NCBI GenBank assembly: GCA_001724265.1 | Contig: MEDY01000224.1 | Coordinates: 18,624 to 82,623, forward strand | DNA: 64,000 nt | Direction of reading: 5' to 3' | From: Rhizaria sp. SCN 62-66 | Lineage: Eukaryota > Rhizaria, unplaced | Part shown: positions 21,575-32,858 of the stretch, in pieces | Layout: the number at the start of each line of letters is the position of its first letter | How positions within the stretch are numbered: position 1 is the first letter of the stretch | The notes under the pieces: model-generated | The model's input: the letters and a program-made list of their open reading frames with translations, nothing else | The model's database searches: none | What the model was told of the DNA's origin: nothing | Made by a program: the position numbers and the translations under genes

Positions 21575-24292
21575 ATGCTGTCACGCGCGCCTGCCGCGAG
21601 CGCTGCCTTCCAGCGCGTCCTGCAGCGCGTTGGCGCCACCACCTCGGCCGCATGCGCCCCCGCGCCCGCGCTTTCCCAGCCCGCGCTCGGCCCATATCTG
21701 CCCGTCGCAGTCTCAGCGCTGGCCTCAGTCGCATCTGCCTCCGCCTCCGCCTCGTCGCCAACCGTGGCGGTCTCAAGCAGCAGCCGCGATGCGGCCGCTG
21801 TCTGCGCCGCGGCGGCCCCGCGCCCCGTGCTGCCGCCGCCGTACGCGCCCGCGGCGGCCACCGCCGCCGAGGCCTGCACTTCGTCGCGCTCGCCGGCCAC
21901 TCCGCTCACAGGCGCAGGCGCAGGCGCATGCAACTTCGCCGTCGCTGCCTCGCCGGGCTCGCCGCGAGTAACGCACTCGCGCCGCGCATTTGCGACCGGT
22001 GCCGCGCTCGGAGCGAATGCCTCAGCGCGAGCGCGAGCAGGGGCGGTGACGATGACGGGGTTAATCGGTGCGTCATCGTCGTATGCCGCTTCGTTCTCGT
22101 CGTCTGCTGTCACATCCAACAGCAACAATGCGAACAATAGCCGCCAAATTGGCGACATCCCTACTGCCAAGTTTGACTCCATTGCGCCGCCCGTTGCGCC
22201 CGGACAGACGCGCGCGCGCACGCGGACGCAGACGCAGGCACCTAGCAACCACAACAAAGCAAGCGCTAAGAACCCCAGCAGGAACAGTGGACAGCCGCCA
22301 TCGACAGCGCCTGGTGCAAGTCCTCCCGCGACCGTTTCCGCAAGCGCCAGTCATAGTAGCACTAACGCCAACAAGCAGTCGAGGCACGCGAATATCACTG
22401 CTACTCCCAGTCAGTCCGCGACCGTGACACACGGTCACTCCCTGTCACCCTCCGCCCCTCCGATGCCGACGCCGACGCCGGCGCCGGTGTCTGTGCCGAT
22501 GGGCCACAACTACGCGCGCGCGCGGCTCGGCGATCCTTACTACGGCTTTGGCAACGCGCTCTTCGAGGACCACGCCGCTGCCGCCGCCATCGCTGCCCCG
22601 CTCGACGCCGCGGTCAACGGCTACGGCTACAGCGGCAGCGGCAGTGACCGTGACAGTCGCCCACTTGGTGCCAGCGCGAGCGCAAGCGAGGCTGACAGTG
22701 CGAGCGTTGCTGCGCTGGAGGCGGGCGACATGGACACGCTGCGCTCGCTCGCCGCAATGCACGCCGTGCGCGCAGACCTGCTCGCGATCCGACGCGCCAC
22801 GCTGGCCCCGCGGACCAACGCGGCGGGCGGCACGGCGGCCGGGCAACACGACGACGACAACCTCGACTACGACGACGACGAGTACGACTACGCGCTGAGG
22901 AGGGCTGACGCAGGCGTGTCCTCTGTCGCCGCCACGGCCGCCGCCGCCGCCGCCGCGCTGGCCGGCATGTCCGCCGCGTCCGAGACGCTGGCGCTGGGGT
23001 CGCGGCGTGTGGCGTGGCTCGACGACTCGATGCCGCCCGCCGAGACCGTGGCCGAGCTCACGGTCACCCTCGCGGTCGGCGACGCGGACACGGTCGCCGG
23101 CCACGACCGCAGCCTTGACGATGGTCACGGGCTCGCTCACGGTCACTCGAGCGCTGGCGCGGTCTCTGGACACAGTTTCGTGGATGACGTCTCCGCCGCC
23201 GCGATTGCGCGCAGTCGCAGCGTCGTCTTGCACAGCGGTCTGCTGGGGACCCACGGCCGCGACCACGCGAGTCAGGCGGTGTCCTCGCTGTTCATCGCCG
23301 TGAGCGCGCCCAAAGACGTGGCGGCGCTCGTGGCCTCGATCGTCGACCCAGAAGGACCCTTGCCGTTCAACAAAAACAACGCCAACAGCAATAATGATGA
23401 CGCAACCGCCGCTGCTAGCTGCGGCAGCAACGACGCTCATGACGCTGACGTGATCCCGCTCCCTAACGCGAAGCCTGGTAATAACAGCGGCAAGAGCCAT
23501 GCCAACACCAAAGCCGCGCCGGAGCCCGCGCTCTCGGCCGCCGCGGCGGCTGCGGCGCTGCAGCTCCGCGACGCAGCCGCGTCGCTCGGGGGCTTCCCGC
23601 TGTCCTCGTTTCTGGCGACCGACGACGGGCACCAGCGGCCCGCGGCGCTGCTCTACCTCCGCGTGCGCGCCGCCCACGCCGCGGGCCGCGCGCCGGCGGC
23701 CGCGTTGCTGCTGGCAGGCCGCCGCCTCGCCGCCGTGGCCGCCGAGGCGCTCGCGCCGCTGCCGGCGGGGTATTTGACTGCGCTGACAGACGCGCTGCGG
23801 CGGGACGGCGCCGCGACCGACGCCGCGGTGTGCGAGCTGCTCATCGCGGGCTGGGCGCGCGCGGGCCACCCGGCCGTGGCGGCCGCAGTGGCCGAGGCCG
23901 CGCTGGGGCTCGAGTCGCCCGCCGCGCGCGCCGGCCGGGCGCTGCTGGGCGGCACCGCGGCGAACCCCGTCGCGCCGCTCGGGCTCGGCGCGCTCAGCAA
24001 GCTCGTCCAGGCCTGTGCGCGCGCGCGTCTGGGCGGCGTCGCCGTGCGTGCGTGCGCGCTGTACGCCTCGCGCGCGGGCCAAAGCCCGCTGGGCGACCCC
24101 GCGCTGCTGTCGTCGCTGGTGACCGCGCTCCTCGCCGCGGGCCGCTTCGGCGCCGCGCTGGCCGTGATGCGCGCGGCCGAGCTGCCGGGGCGCGCGTCAG
24201 CGCTGCCCGCAGCCGCTGCAGAGAGCTGGCTCGTCGCCGTCAGCGACACCCTCGGCCGGGGGCACGCGCTGATGCTGCCGGTGCCTCACGCT

Positions 24293-24348
<56 letters not shown>

Positions 24349-27300
24349 AACGAACACGAATTCAAACACAGGTAACTCCAATCGTGCGACGGACACGAGT
24401 GCGTCAAGGAGTACTGCTGCTGCTGTAGGTAATAATCGAGAGGCGCAGCGGCCGGACTACAACTGGGACCGCGTCACGGTGCCCGCGACCGCGGCCGCCG
24501 TCCCCGCCTCCTCCCTCCGCGGGCCCCTGCTCTGCGCGCTCTGGAGCACCACGCACGTGCCCGCGGCCGAGCGCGCGCCGCTGAGCGCGCTGCTGCGGCT
24601 GCTGCTGGCGCTGCTGGGGGCGCGCGCGGCGCCGCTGCCCGCGCGCGCCGGCAACGCGCTGGTGCAGGCTGCCGCGCGCGCGGGCGACCCGGCGCTGGCG
24701 ACGGCCGTGCTGCTGGCGCAGACGCGCGCGCTGCGGGCCGCGCTCGCCGCCGCGCTGCAGCGAGGCGCGCTGGCGACGGGCGCGCTCGCGACTGTGGAGC
24801 ATCCCGCGCTGGCGCCGCTGTTCGCTGAGCTCGAGGACGCGCTTGCGGCCGCGCAAAGCGTCACCAGCGAGCCCGCGGCGGCCACGACGGGCGCCGTGCT
24901 TGGAGTCGCCGGCGGCGGGGACGGCGTGGACCTGCTGGGTGACCGTGAACTGAGCGACCGTGAGCATCAGTTCGACATCGGCGGCAGCGGTGACGGTGAG
25001 ACAAACTGGTCGACAACAATGGCACAAAGTCAGACTGCGGCGGCTCTCGTTGCGGCGCTGCCCGGCGTCGAGCCGCTTGACAGCGTCGGCCTCGCGGCGG
25101 CGCTGACGACGCTGCTGCGCGCTGCTCCGCTGCTGACGCGCGAGACCGCCCACCTGCGTACACACGCGCACGCACTCCACCGGAGCGCGAGCGCGGGCGC
25201 GGGCTTTATGAATCGCAGCAATGGTCAGGAGAATGCAAGCGAAGGCGCTGTGACTGAGAGCGAGGTGGACGGCGAAACGGTGTCTGAGACTGGAGTCAAT
25301 GACAACAACAGCAACAACAACTACGGCGCGGCGAGGATTGTTCTCCCTGACTCTCTGCTTTTGAGCAGCGATGGCTCCATCTCGAACTCTGTTGCCGCGA
25401 CTTGCAGCACTGCCAGTGTCAACAGCGTCGAAGGCGTCCTGACACGCTCCTGTGTCACTCAGTCTGGATCTGAGTCAAATCCTGTGTCTCTCTCAGTCTC
25501 CGCGTCCAACGCCCCGGTGCCCGCGCCCGTGCCCGCCGAAGTCGTCGCGGTCGCGCGCGCCACGGACTGCGCGCTGTCGCTCGTGCACGCGACCGCGCTC
25601 GACGCCGCCACCGCGCTGCGCCTGACGCTGCTGCTGCGGGTTGCTGACGGTCACGGCATCACCGCCGCGACCGCGGCCGAGGCCACCTCGCACCTCGCCC
25701 TGCCCGCGGCCGCCGCGGCCGCCGTGGCCGCCGCGCCGCCGCTGCAGCCGATGCTGGCATGCACGCGCGCTCTGTCGGGCGCCGCGCTGACCCCGGCGAT
25801 GCTGCAGGCGCTCGCGGCCGCGCTGCAGTCGTTTCCGCGCTCGTCGCAGGCCGTTGGGCTGGCCGCCGCGGGCGTGCTAGCGCGCACAGTCGCGGCCGCC
25901 GCAGACTGCGCCGCCGGCATCCCGCCCTCCAACAACACCACGAGTCACACTCCAAACGGGCTGGCGGTGAGCGTGGGCGGCGAGGAGGCCGCGAACGCGC
26001 GGATCATGGGTGCCGGGGCGAGCGCCGAGGCCGACTGGGCCGCGGTGATCGCCGAGCGCTGTCTCCACTTGGCGGAGCGCGACGAGGTGAGTGCCGCTGG
26101 GAACGGTCGAAATCGCTCGTTTAATGACGACGATGTGGAGGATACGGACGTAATGCTGCGCGCTTTGGCTGTGGACTTTGCCCCCGAACTCACTGCCCAC
26201 GGCCACATCACGGCGAAGCACTCCGCGAGCCGCAGTATCCATGAGATCATTCTCGACGGCGAGAGCAACAACAACAACAACAACAACAAGGACGACGACG
26301 ACGGTCACAGTGGCGAAACTGACGACGACATGACTGATGTTGATCGCGCCGACGCGAGCGCGAGCCTTAACACTGTCTCCGAGTTCGAGGCTTCCCTCGT
26401 CTCTCGCTACAACAGGTATCGTGCCTCGCTGCCGCCCCCGTCCGCTCTCGCGCTGCCCGCCGCCGTGCCCGCCAAGCTCCCCGCCGCCGCAGCCGCCGCC
26501 GCTGCGCTGGCCCAGGTCTCGGCCACCGCCGCCGTCCAGGCCGGCGTGCGCGCGCGCGTGTCTGCCCTCGTCTCCGCTCTGCTGACCTCGGTGCGCGCGA
26601 CGCACCGCGCCCGCCACGCGCTGCCCGCTCTCGACTTGCGCGCCTGCGCCACGGCGGTGCTGTCCGCGCTGGGCGCAGCGCTGACGTACGAGCTTCCCGG
26701 CGTCAACGGGCTCGCCGCGGCCGACGCGAGGCTGAACAAGCACATGAACCTGTGGCCCGCGCCGCCCGGCGTCGCTGCGCGCTCGCTGGCTGAGGCCGCG
26801 GCGGCGCAGTCGGCGCTCGCATCGCTCGCCCCCGAGCATCCTTTGCTTGCTGCGCTATAGCACGCGACCAAGCGCGCTCCTCTCAACGCCAATGCTGCTG
26901 CTGACCCCAGGACTTACCCCAGTGTCAGTGGCAGTGGCGGCGCTCGCAGTGGCGGCGTTCGCAGTGACGACGGTGTGTCTGTGAGCCCGCGCGGCCTGCA
27001 GCTGGCGACGCTCGCGCTGGCCCACGCGCAGCACGCGCGGCGGCTAGACTTCCCGGCCCGCGCGCGCGCCGCGCTGGCGATCGCGGCCGTGCGCAGTGCC
27101 GTCCCGCGGTCCTCGCACGACACGGACCTGGCCATCGCAACGCTGCGCGCGCTCGTCGGACTGGGCCTCCATAACGCCGCGACGGCGGTCGCCTGCGAGG
27201 CGCTGGCGCTGCTGCACCGCGAGAGCGCGCTCAGCGCCGCGGAGCTCGCCGCGCGCGGCGGCAGCGCGGGCATCGCGGCGGGCGCGGCTGTGCGCGTGAC

Positions 27301-28867
27301 CGAGGCCTACTGCGCGATGCTGCGCGTGCGCTACGAAGGCACGCACACGCTGCGATTCCTTGATAAAGTGCGCGCTATCTTCGCCAATCCCGTTGATATT
27401 CCTAACAACAGCGGAAACATCATCAACAGTGCGCTCTCGAAGTTCTATCTCCCCAACAATCGCAACAGCGTCAACCCGAATGACTTACTTTCTCTGCTGA
27501 GTTCAACTGCACCCGCGGCGACTGTCCTGCAGCAGCGCGGCGTCGGCCTCGCGGCCGGCGGCGGCGTCGCCGCGGGCGCTTGGGCCGGGCTGTCGAGCGT
27601 CATGGATCCGCTCTCCGGCCGCTCGCTTGCCGCCGTGGCCTCGCAGTGCGCGCTGCGCGCCCTCTCGACCGCGCCGGGCCTCTCCCGCGAGGCGCTGCTC
27701 TCGCACGCGCTGTCCGCGCTGCTGCAGTCCGCGCGCGCGCGCGCCGCAGAAAGCGGCGATGTCGACAGCGACAGCGCCGCCGCAGAGACCGTCCCGACCA
27801 TCGACGCGGTCAACGAGGCCATCACGGCGCTGGCGCGCGCGGGCGCGGAGCAGCAAGCCATGGAGCTGTTTCTCTGGGCGGCCTCGCCGTCCACCTTCGT
27901 TGGGCTCGTCAACCGCGCCCTCCGCCCCCACAACAACAACGCCGTCGCGAGCACGACCGCTGATGCAAACTCTACTCTGAGTGCGAGTGCGCATGTGCGT
28001 GCAAGCAGTGCTAGCGCGTTCCGGCCGTCTGCGTTCATCGTTGCGCTCTTAGCCAAGCTCGGCCGCGCTCAGCAGCTGCGCGTGCCCAAGAAGTTAGGCC
28101 GCGGCGCGCTCTCGAGCCTCGCGCCGCCGCTGGCCGCTGGCGCGCTGCCGCCAACGCGCGCGCCCTCAGTCACCGCTCTGACTTATCTCGCGGTGATGAA
28201 GGCGGCGCAGCACAGCGCGGGCGGCGCAGGGAATGTTTTCATCCCCACAACGCACTCCGCTGCCACTGCCACTGCCACTGCGGCAGCGACAGCGACTGAC
28301 GCGAGTGTTGGTCTTATCACTAGCTCGCCTGGCGCCGCGGCTACGCTCGGCCGCGAGTGGGCGCGCCCACTGGCCCGCGAGCTGCTGCAGTGCTTTTCCG
28401 GCGTCTCTCCCGCGGCCGCGCTGGGCTGCCGCGTCTGGGGCGTCACCGTCGTCTCGGAGCGCTCCGCGGGCCGCGCGCACCGCGGCGGCGCCGCGATCCT
28501 GCTGCCCGCGCTGCCGCTGCCGCCGCCGCCGCCGGTGCTGCGCGCTTTCGTCGCGGCACACGCGCTCGCGCCCGCCGACGCCGAGCGTCCCGCCGGCCCG
28601 CTGCGCGCGGGCGCGATGGCCACGCTTGCGCGGCTCAGTCCGGCGGCCGCGCAGCAGCGCTGGGTGGCGGCCGCGGCGGGTCAGCGCGTCGGGCACGTCG
28701 ACGCGCTGTTTGTGCTGCAAATGGCCGCAGAGGCCGAGGAGGAGGCGCGCAAGGGCTGGGCCGCCGCTGATGCGTTGGGCGACAATGTGAAGAGCAACAG
28801 CAACAAAGGCCACAATGACAAAAGCAACAACAGCGGCAACGTCAAGGTCAAGGTCAAGGAGACTTAA
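21575..28867 (+). CDS. large PPR-like helical-repeat protein, probably organellar
   Basis: 2,430 codons in one frame from ATG 21575 to TAA 28865-28867, broken only by a TAG at 26858-26860. The N-terminus (MLSRAPAASAAFQRVLQR) is basic, Ala/Ser-rich and resembles a mitochondrial presequence. About 600 residues of disordered Ser/Asn/His/Asp sequence follow, then clusters of paired Ala/Leu helices resembling pentatricopeptide or TPR units (for example AVCELLIAGWARAGHPAVAAA and AVNEAITALARAGAEQQAMELF). The helical units continue after the TAG, which supports one protein. Asn, Asp and Ser/Thr linkers separate the blocks; the C-terminal tail is Asn/Lys-rich. PPR proteins bind organellar RNA, but the repeats are too Ala-eroded for confident assignment and no effector domain is seen. 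Function unknown. Confidence 0.7.
24293..24349 (+). repeat. (AAC)n microsatellite encoding poly-Asn
   Basis: About 18 tandem AAC units inside the PPR-like gene, giving an uninterrupted Asn tract between two helical blocks, then Thr/Asn-rich linker. A shorter AAC run lies at ~26,267-26,289. It is likely length-polymorphic and does not change the frame. Confidence 0.95.
26858..26860 (+). other. in-frame TAG inside the PPR-like gene
   Basis: Context CTA TAG CAC. The frame before it (EHPLLAAL) and after it (HATKRAPLNANAAA, then the helical block beginning SPRGLQLATLALAHAQ) is the same and is open for 1,761 codons upstream and 668 downstream. The only nearby consensus-like donor, GTACGA at 26,686, would give a 175-nt GC-rich intron that breaks the frame, so splicing does not explain it. 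Candidates are a sense or readthrough UAG, a nonsense allele, or a base error. Confidence 0.9.
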
Positions 28868-29961
28868 ATGCAGCTTTCAGCTCTGAAGCTTTGTGATTGC
28901 GACGTATCCTCACTAATTATTATTATTGTTATTATTATCAACCAACCTTAATTATTTATTTATTAATAGAAACTTTCACTTCAATTCTACTCTGATGTGC
29001 TGATCTGAATCTTGTTAGTGCCTTAACAACGGGGGATGTTGTAGTTGTTGAAAATCAAGAGTTGTTTGTTTGTGTATGATTAACCATTGGTGATTGATTG
29101 ATCGAAAATGATGCTTGTAATTGTCATGGCAAGATTAGATTGATGAATAGAAAGTGCCTTTCGAGGCGTCTCATCGACAATGGAAAGACAAATTTGATTT
29201 TCGAACTAAAAATCTACTCCTTGGTGATTGAAATTGTTTTGTCTTCATTTTGTTATTTTGCTTTGAAAGTTGTAATTCCTGCGCCTGTCGAGGTGTTCCT
29301 AAAGACACCACGAGTGTTGTCGTCGTACAATTATACATGTACGCGTCGTTACAATCACTCAGTGCACATCAAATTAGGTGCACCACTTACCTGACGCTTC
29401 TTTAACGGCAACTAGAGCCAGCACTTGCTTTGTGAAACGAAAACAACAAAACAAGCGCCCCTCTACTGCACACAAACACACACATATCTATCTATACCCC
29501 ACCGTCCCACACAAAAAACATATATATAAGTTAAGCTACCCCCTGCATACGCACCGCAGAGCAGCCGCAACACCCCCAACAGACCCTCACGGGCGAACGA
29601 GAGCCAGAGAGAGTGAAAGAAACACAACAACAATACGACCACAACGGAGTCACAAACACACGAATCGTATGGACATCGCAGTACTCTGAGAACTTGATAC
29701 GTAAAAGAAAAAAACAGGACTTAAAGAAAGAAACAAAGTTCTGAAGTGAAAAACGAAAAGGACGATGACGACTCTTCAACGGAAATTGTGTGATTGTTGT
29801 TTTAGCGGAAATGTTCGGTGATGTTGTAATGACCCCATTTTCTCTCTGTTTTACCCTCGCTTTACGACCACCCCCCTTAGACATCAAGTAAACTCAAAGC
29901 CACTTCGACTAAAAGAAGCCGCCCGGTATTTACTTCGACGGCACCTCATAGTCGCGGCTAC
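28868..29961. other. convergent AT-rich intergenic region
   Basis: About 1.1 kb between the 3' ends of the PPR-like gene (+) and the desaturase gene (-). It holds an (ATT)n-like run at ~28,914-28,940, CA-rich and polypurine stretches, and only short ORFs lacking plausible starts or conserved features. I see no gene. Confidence 0.6.
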
Positions 29962-31416
29962 TTAGACGTCGATAGGCTCGCGGCGGATGGCGCGCGACTT
30001 GAGCATGGCAATGACCTCGGCGCGCGACAGCTTGCCGGTGTTGACCCAGACCGAGGGCGTGGTGGTACCAGTAAGGTCGACCGAGCCCTGCTTGATGAGC
30101 TCTTCCTCGGAGAGCCGGCCCTCCTTGGCGGGCTCGTCGTTGAACTGCACGTAGAAGTCGGCCAGACGCTCCCACTGCTTGAACAGGATCAAGATCGCGA
30201 GCTCAACAATGGACACGGTGTGGAACACCATGGCGTTGTACTTCTTGAACTCCTCGACCTTGGTCTTGCGGTACTCGGGCAGATCACGCCAGTACACGTG
30301 GGTCGCGTAGTGGTGCGCCATGTGGTCGTCCTCGCCAAAGTAGTCGTCGTTGCCGTCAACGATGCACGTCGAGTTGACGCACCCGATGGGCTTGCCCTCA
30401 TCGTCGTAGTCGACGAAGGCGTGGAAGGCGAAGTTCATGAACGAGAGGAAGAAGGTCATGCCGATGAAGGGCTGAACGTACATGAAGAAGACGAAGGACC
30501 AGGAGCCGGTGAGGAGGTAGATGGCCAGCGGGTAGACGATGAGGTACGACACCATGCCGCGCGCGAGCTTCTTCCACTGCTCGCCGAGGCCGCGGCGGTA
30601 CATAATGAGCACGGACGAGATGCCCAGGCAGTGGAGCGTGATGCGGTGAAGGAAGACCATGAAGTCCTTCCAGGAGGTGCGGTCCATGTCGAACTGGTAG
30701 AACGAGTCCTGTGAGCCGGCCTGGAGGAAGTGGTGCAGGTAGATGTGCGAAGTGGAGAAGTTGTAGGGCACGTTGCCGAAAAAGGGGCCCAGAAGGTTCT
30801 CGAAGAGGTTGCCCACGGAGTTCGCGATGGCGGGCTTGTAGAAGTTGGGGTTGTGGCCCTCACGGTGGGCCAGCGAGTAGGCGCCGCCGAGCGTGCCGCC
30901 GCGGATGCCGACCCACATGCAGTAGTAGAAGTAGACCTGCCACCAGCTCAGAGTGCCGTTGAGACGCTGCTGGATGACGCAGTAGCCGAAGGGCAGCACC
31001 CAGCTCAGCAGGACAAGGATGGACTGCGCAAAGTAGTCGGCGTGGATGGGCCGCTGGTAGATGTACTTGGAGGCAAAGTCGCGGAGCTTGGGGTGGCGCT
31101 CCATCCAGTTGTAGATGGGCTGCAGCACCGGCTTGAGTGCGTGGTGCCAACTGGCGCCCATGCCGAAGATTGGGATCGCCCAAAACACAATGAAATTGAT
31201 GGTCATGAGGATGCCGAGGCCGAGACGGAGCGCGTAAGGCCACGAGTCGCCAGACTGGCGGCCCGAATCGCCGCCGTAGCGCGTCGACGGGTGCGGAACG
31301 GACTTCGAGCAGGAGCTGGTGGAGGAAGCGGCGGGGGCACTCTTTGAGTCCTCGGCGGTCTTGCCGCCACGCTGGATGACGTCAGAGTCGGACGGGACAC
31401 CGACAGCAGAAGCCAT
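29962..31416 (-). CDS. membrane fatty-acid desaturase/hydroxylase family protein
   Basis: 484 residues, single exon, stop TAA. It has the three histidine boxes of membrane di-iron desaturases and hydroxylases: HREGH (H184, H188), HIYLHH (H224, H228, H229) and HMAHH (H365, H368, H369). Hydrophobic segments lie at ~72-97, ~132-150, ~165-180, ~258-275, ~290-335 and ~400-415. The boxes chelate two irons that activate O2 for C-H oxidation of acyl or other lipid substrates, normally in the ER with cytochrome b5 as donor; no fused b5 domain is present. The first ~60 residues are a Ser/Gly/Lys-rich cytosolic tail, and the C-terminus is charged (RAIRREPIDV). Regioselectivity cannot be read from the sequence, and the third box lacks the usual Q/H-x-x-H-H neighbour of front-end desaturases. 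Confidence 0.87.
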   Translation of the reverse strand: MASAVGVPSDSDVIQRGGKTAEDSKSAPAASSTSSCSKSVPHPSTRYGGDSGRQSGDSWPYALRLGLGILMTINFIVFWAIPIFGMGASWHHALKPVLQPIYNWMERHPKLRDFASKYIYQRPIHADYFAQSILVLLSWVLPFGYCVIQQRLNGTLSWWQVYFYYCMWVGIRGGTLGGAYSLAHREGHNPNFYKPAIANSVGNLFENLLGPFFGNVPYNFSTSHIYLHHFLQAGSQDSFYQFDMDRTSWKDFMVFLHRITLHCLGISSVLIMYRRGLGEQWKKLARGMVSYLIVYPLAIYLLTGSWSFVFFMYVQPFIGMTFFLSFMNFAFHAFVDYDDEGKPIGCVNSTCIVDGNDDYFGEDDHMAHHYATHVYWRDLPEYRKTKVEEFKKYNAMVFHTVSIVELAILILFKQWERLADFYVQFNDEPAKEGRLSEEELIKQGSVDLTGTTTPSVWVNTGKLSRAEVIAMLKSRAIRREPIDV

Positions 31417-31528
31417 TCGTAGTCCTATTACAGCGCGATGTCAAGAGAAAAAGCACAGCGTGAGAAATGTGGGGTATAAAACGGTCTTTTGGTTCCCCGC
31501 CGCAGCCGCCAGGGCTCGGCCCCAAGAG

Positions 31529-31566
31529 CACGTGCGGAGGCGAAGGTCCGATTGATATAGCACGTG
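31529..31566. promoter_or_regulatory. paired CACGTG E-boxes upstream of the desaturase gene
   Basis: Two perfect CACGTG hexamers at 31,529-31,534 and 31,561-31,566, 32 bp apart and ~113-150 bp upstream of the desaturase ATG. CACGTG is the classical bHLH/bHLH-Zip site, and lipid genes are often under such factors (SREBP and USF types). Function here is inferred from position only. Confidence 0.35.
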
Positions 31567-31731
31567 ATAACGACACTGCTTCAACTGAACAAGATAATCT
31601 AAAAATAAACCCAGTGCAAACAACACCAAAATCGCAATAATACACCGCCACTGGCGCTCCCTTGCCTCATAATAGCAGTTGAGAAATCCATCCAACGTCC
31701 CGAAAGCGCGACGGGCAACACTGGACCGACT

Positions 31732-31745
31732 TGACTGGCCAGTCA
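31732..31745. promoter_or_regulatory. 14-bp perfect palindrome TGACTGGCCAGTCA
   Basis: A perfect inverted repeat ~316 bp upstream of the desaturase ATG and ~340 bp past the EGF-repeat gene's stop. It is too short for a hairpin terminator and resembles a dimeric transcription-factor site. Factor unknown. Confidence 0.3.
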
Positions 31746-32083
31746 GTTTCGCGGTCAAACTGACCGAGAGCTTCCGTCTGCCCGACACGTGGAATGAGGC
31801 AGATCTTGAGGTATATGGAAGGGTTGATGGGGGTGGATTAAAAAATAAAGAATTTGTTGAAAGGCGATATGAAGTGGTAATCTCAGTTGGGAATGTATTT
31901 TGTGAAATCTACAACTGGTTGAATGACAAATTGGGGGAAGAAAAGAGAGCCAAGAAAGCTCTCAGCTTTCCCTCTCTCGCTCTCCGTCCCCCTTTTTCCT
32001 CTTCCTAACGTGCTCACACAGCAAACAAAGAGAGCAGAAAACAGTTCGGTTGGCTTCTGCACGACACCATGCTGCGTGCTTAC

Positions 32084-32823
32084 TTAGACAGCATCGCCGA
32101 AGTCGAGGTTGAACTGGCGGCCGAGCTCGGCAGCCTTGTCCATGAGCTCGCCCGCACGGACGAAGGTCGACTGCTTGAGGACCTTGGCGGTGGAGACGTC
32201 GATGTCGGTGTACTTGGCCTCCTGCGTGACGGGCACGGGCATCTGCTGCACCTCCTTCTTGGTGGTGTTGAACTGCGACGCGATGCGCTGCTCGTGGAGA
32301 GCAAGCTCGCGCTCGAGGGCAGTGTAGGTGTCGTAGTCGAGGAACTTGACAAGGTTGAGCTGGTTGCGGGCAGTGAACATGTCGTTGGACGACAGCGCGC
32401 GGTAGAAAAGGCGCTGCGCGTTCTGGACGTTGAGACGCTTGACCTCGCGCTGAGCGGCCTCGGCGACGAGGACCTTGATGGCGTTGGGCGAGCCGGAGAC
32501 GGCCTGGATCTCGAACACCTGGCGGGACATGTTGGCCACAACGGTGGTCAGGTTCTGGAGGCGCTCGAGCTCGGCGTTGCGCTGCTCAAACAGGGGCGAA
32601 GGGCGCTCGCACCACTGGCCGGTCCACTGGGGCGCGCAGTAGCACACGTTGTTCTTGCAGGTGGCGCCGTTGTAGCAGCCGCACTGCGCGTGGGGGTTGG
32701 GCACAAGGGGGAACACGGTGGGGGTGATGGTGACGTTGACGCCCGAAGCATCGGCGACAGCGGCGGTGTTATTCACGGCAGGCGTGTCAGCGGTCTCGAT
32801 CAGGGCGACGTCCTCAGTCTCAG

Positions 32824-32858
<35 letters not shown>

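Larger units (their letters stand above)
31417..32083. promoter_or_regulatory. intergenic region upstream of the desaturase gene
   Basis: 667 bp between the desaturase start and the 3' end of the EGF-repeat gene. It contains two CACGTG boxes and a 14-bp perfect palindrome, listed separately. The remainder is mixed-composition 5' and 3' flank without a supported gene. Confidence 0.5.

Noticed and set aside
24293-24349. AAC array considered as a possible CRISPR or satellite array
   Set aside because: It is a simple in-frame trinucleotide microsatellite coding for Asn, with no spacers.
26686-26860. Possible intron (GTACGA to CTATAG) that would remove the TAG in the PPR-like gene
   Set aside because: It is 175 nt, so splicing breaks the frame, and it is as GC-rich and protein-like as the exons around it.
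29098-29394. AT-rich ORF of ~98 codons in the convergent spacer
   Set aside because: No ATG at its start, AT-rich codon use unlike neighbours, and no recognisable motif.
30730-31347. Plus-strand 205-residue ORF antisense to the desaturase gene
   Set aside because: The histidine boxes and membrane segments are on the minus strand; the plus frame is a GC-rich shadow.
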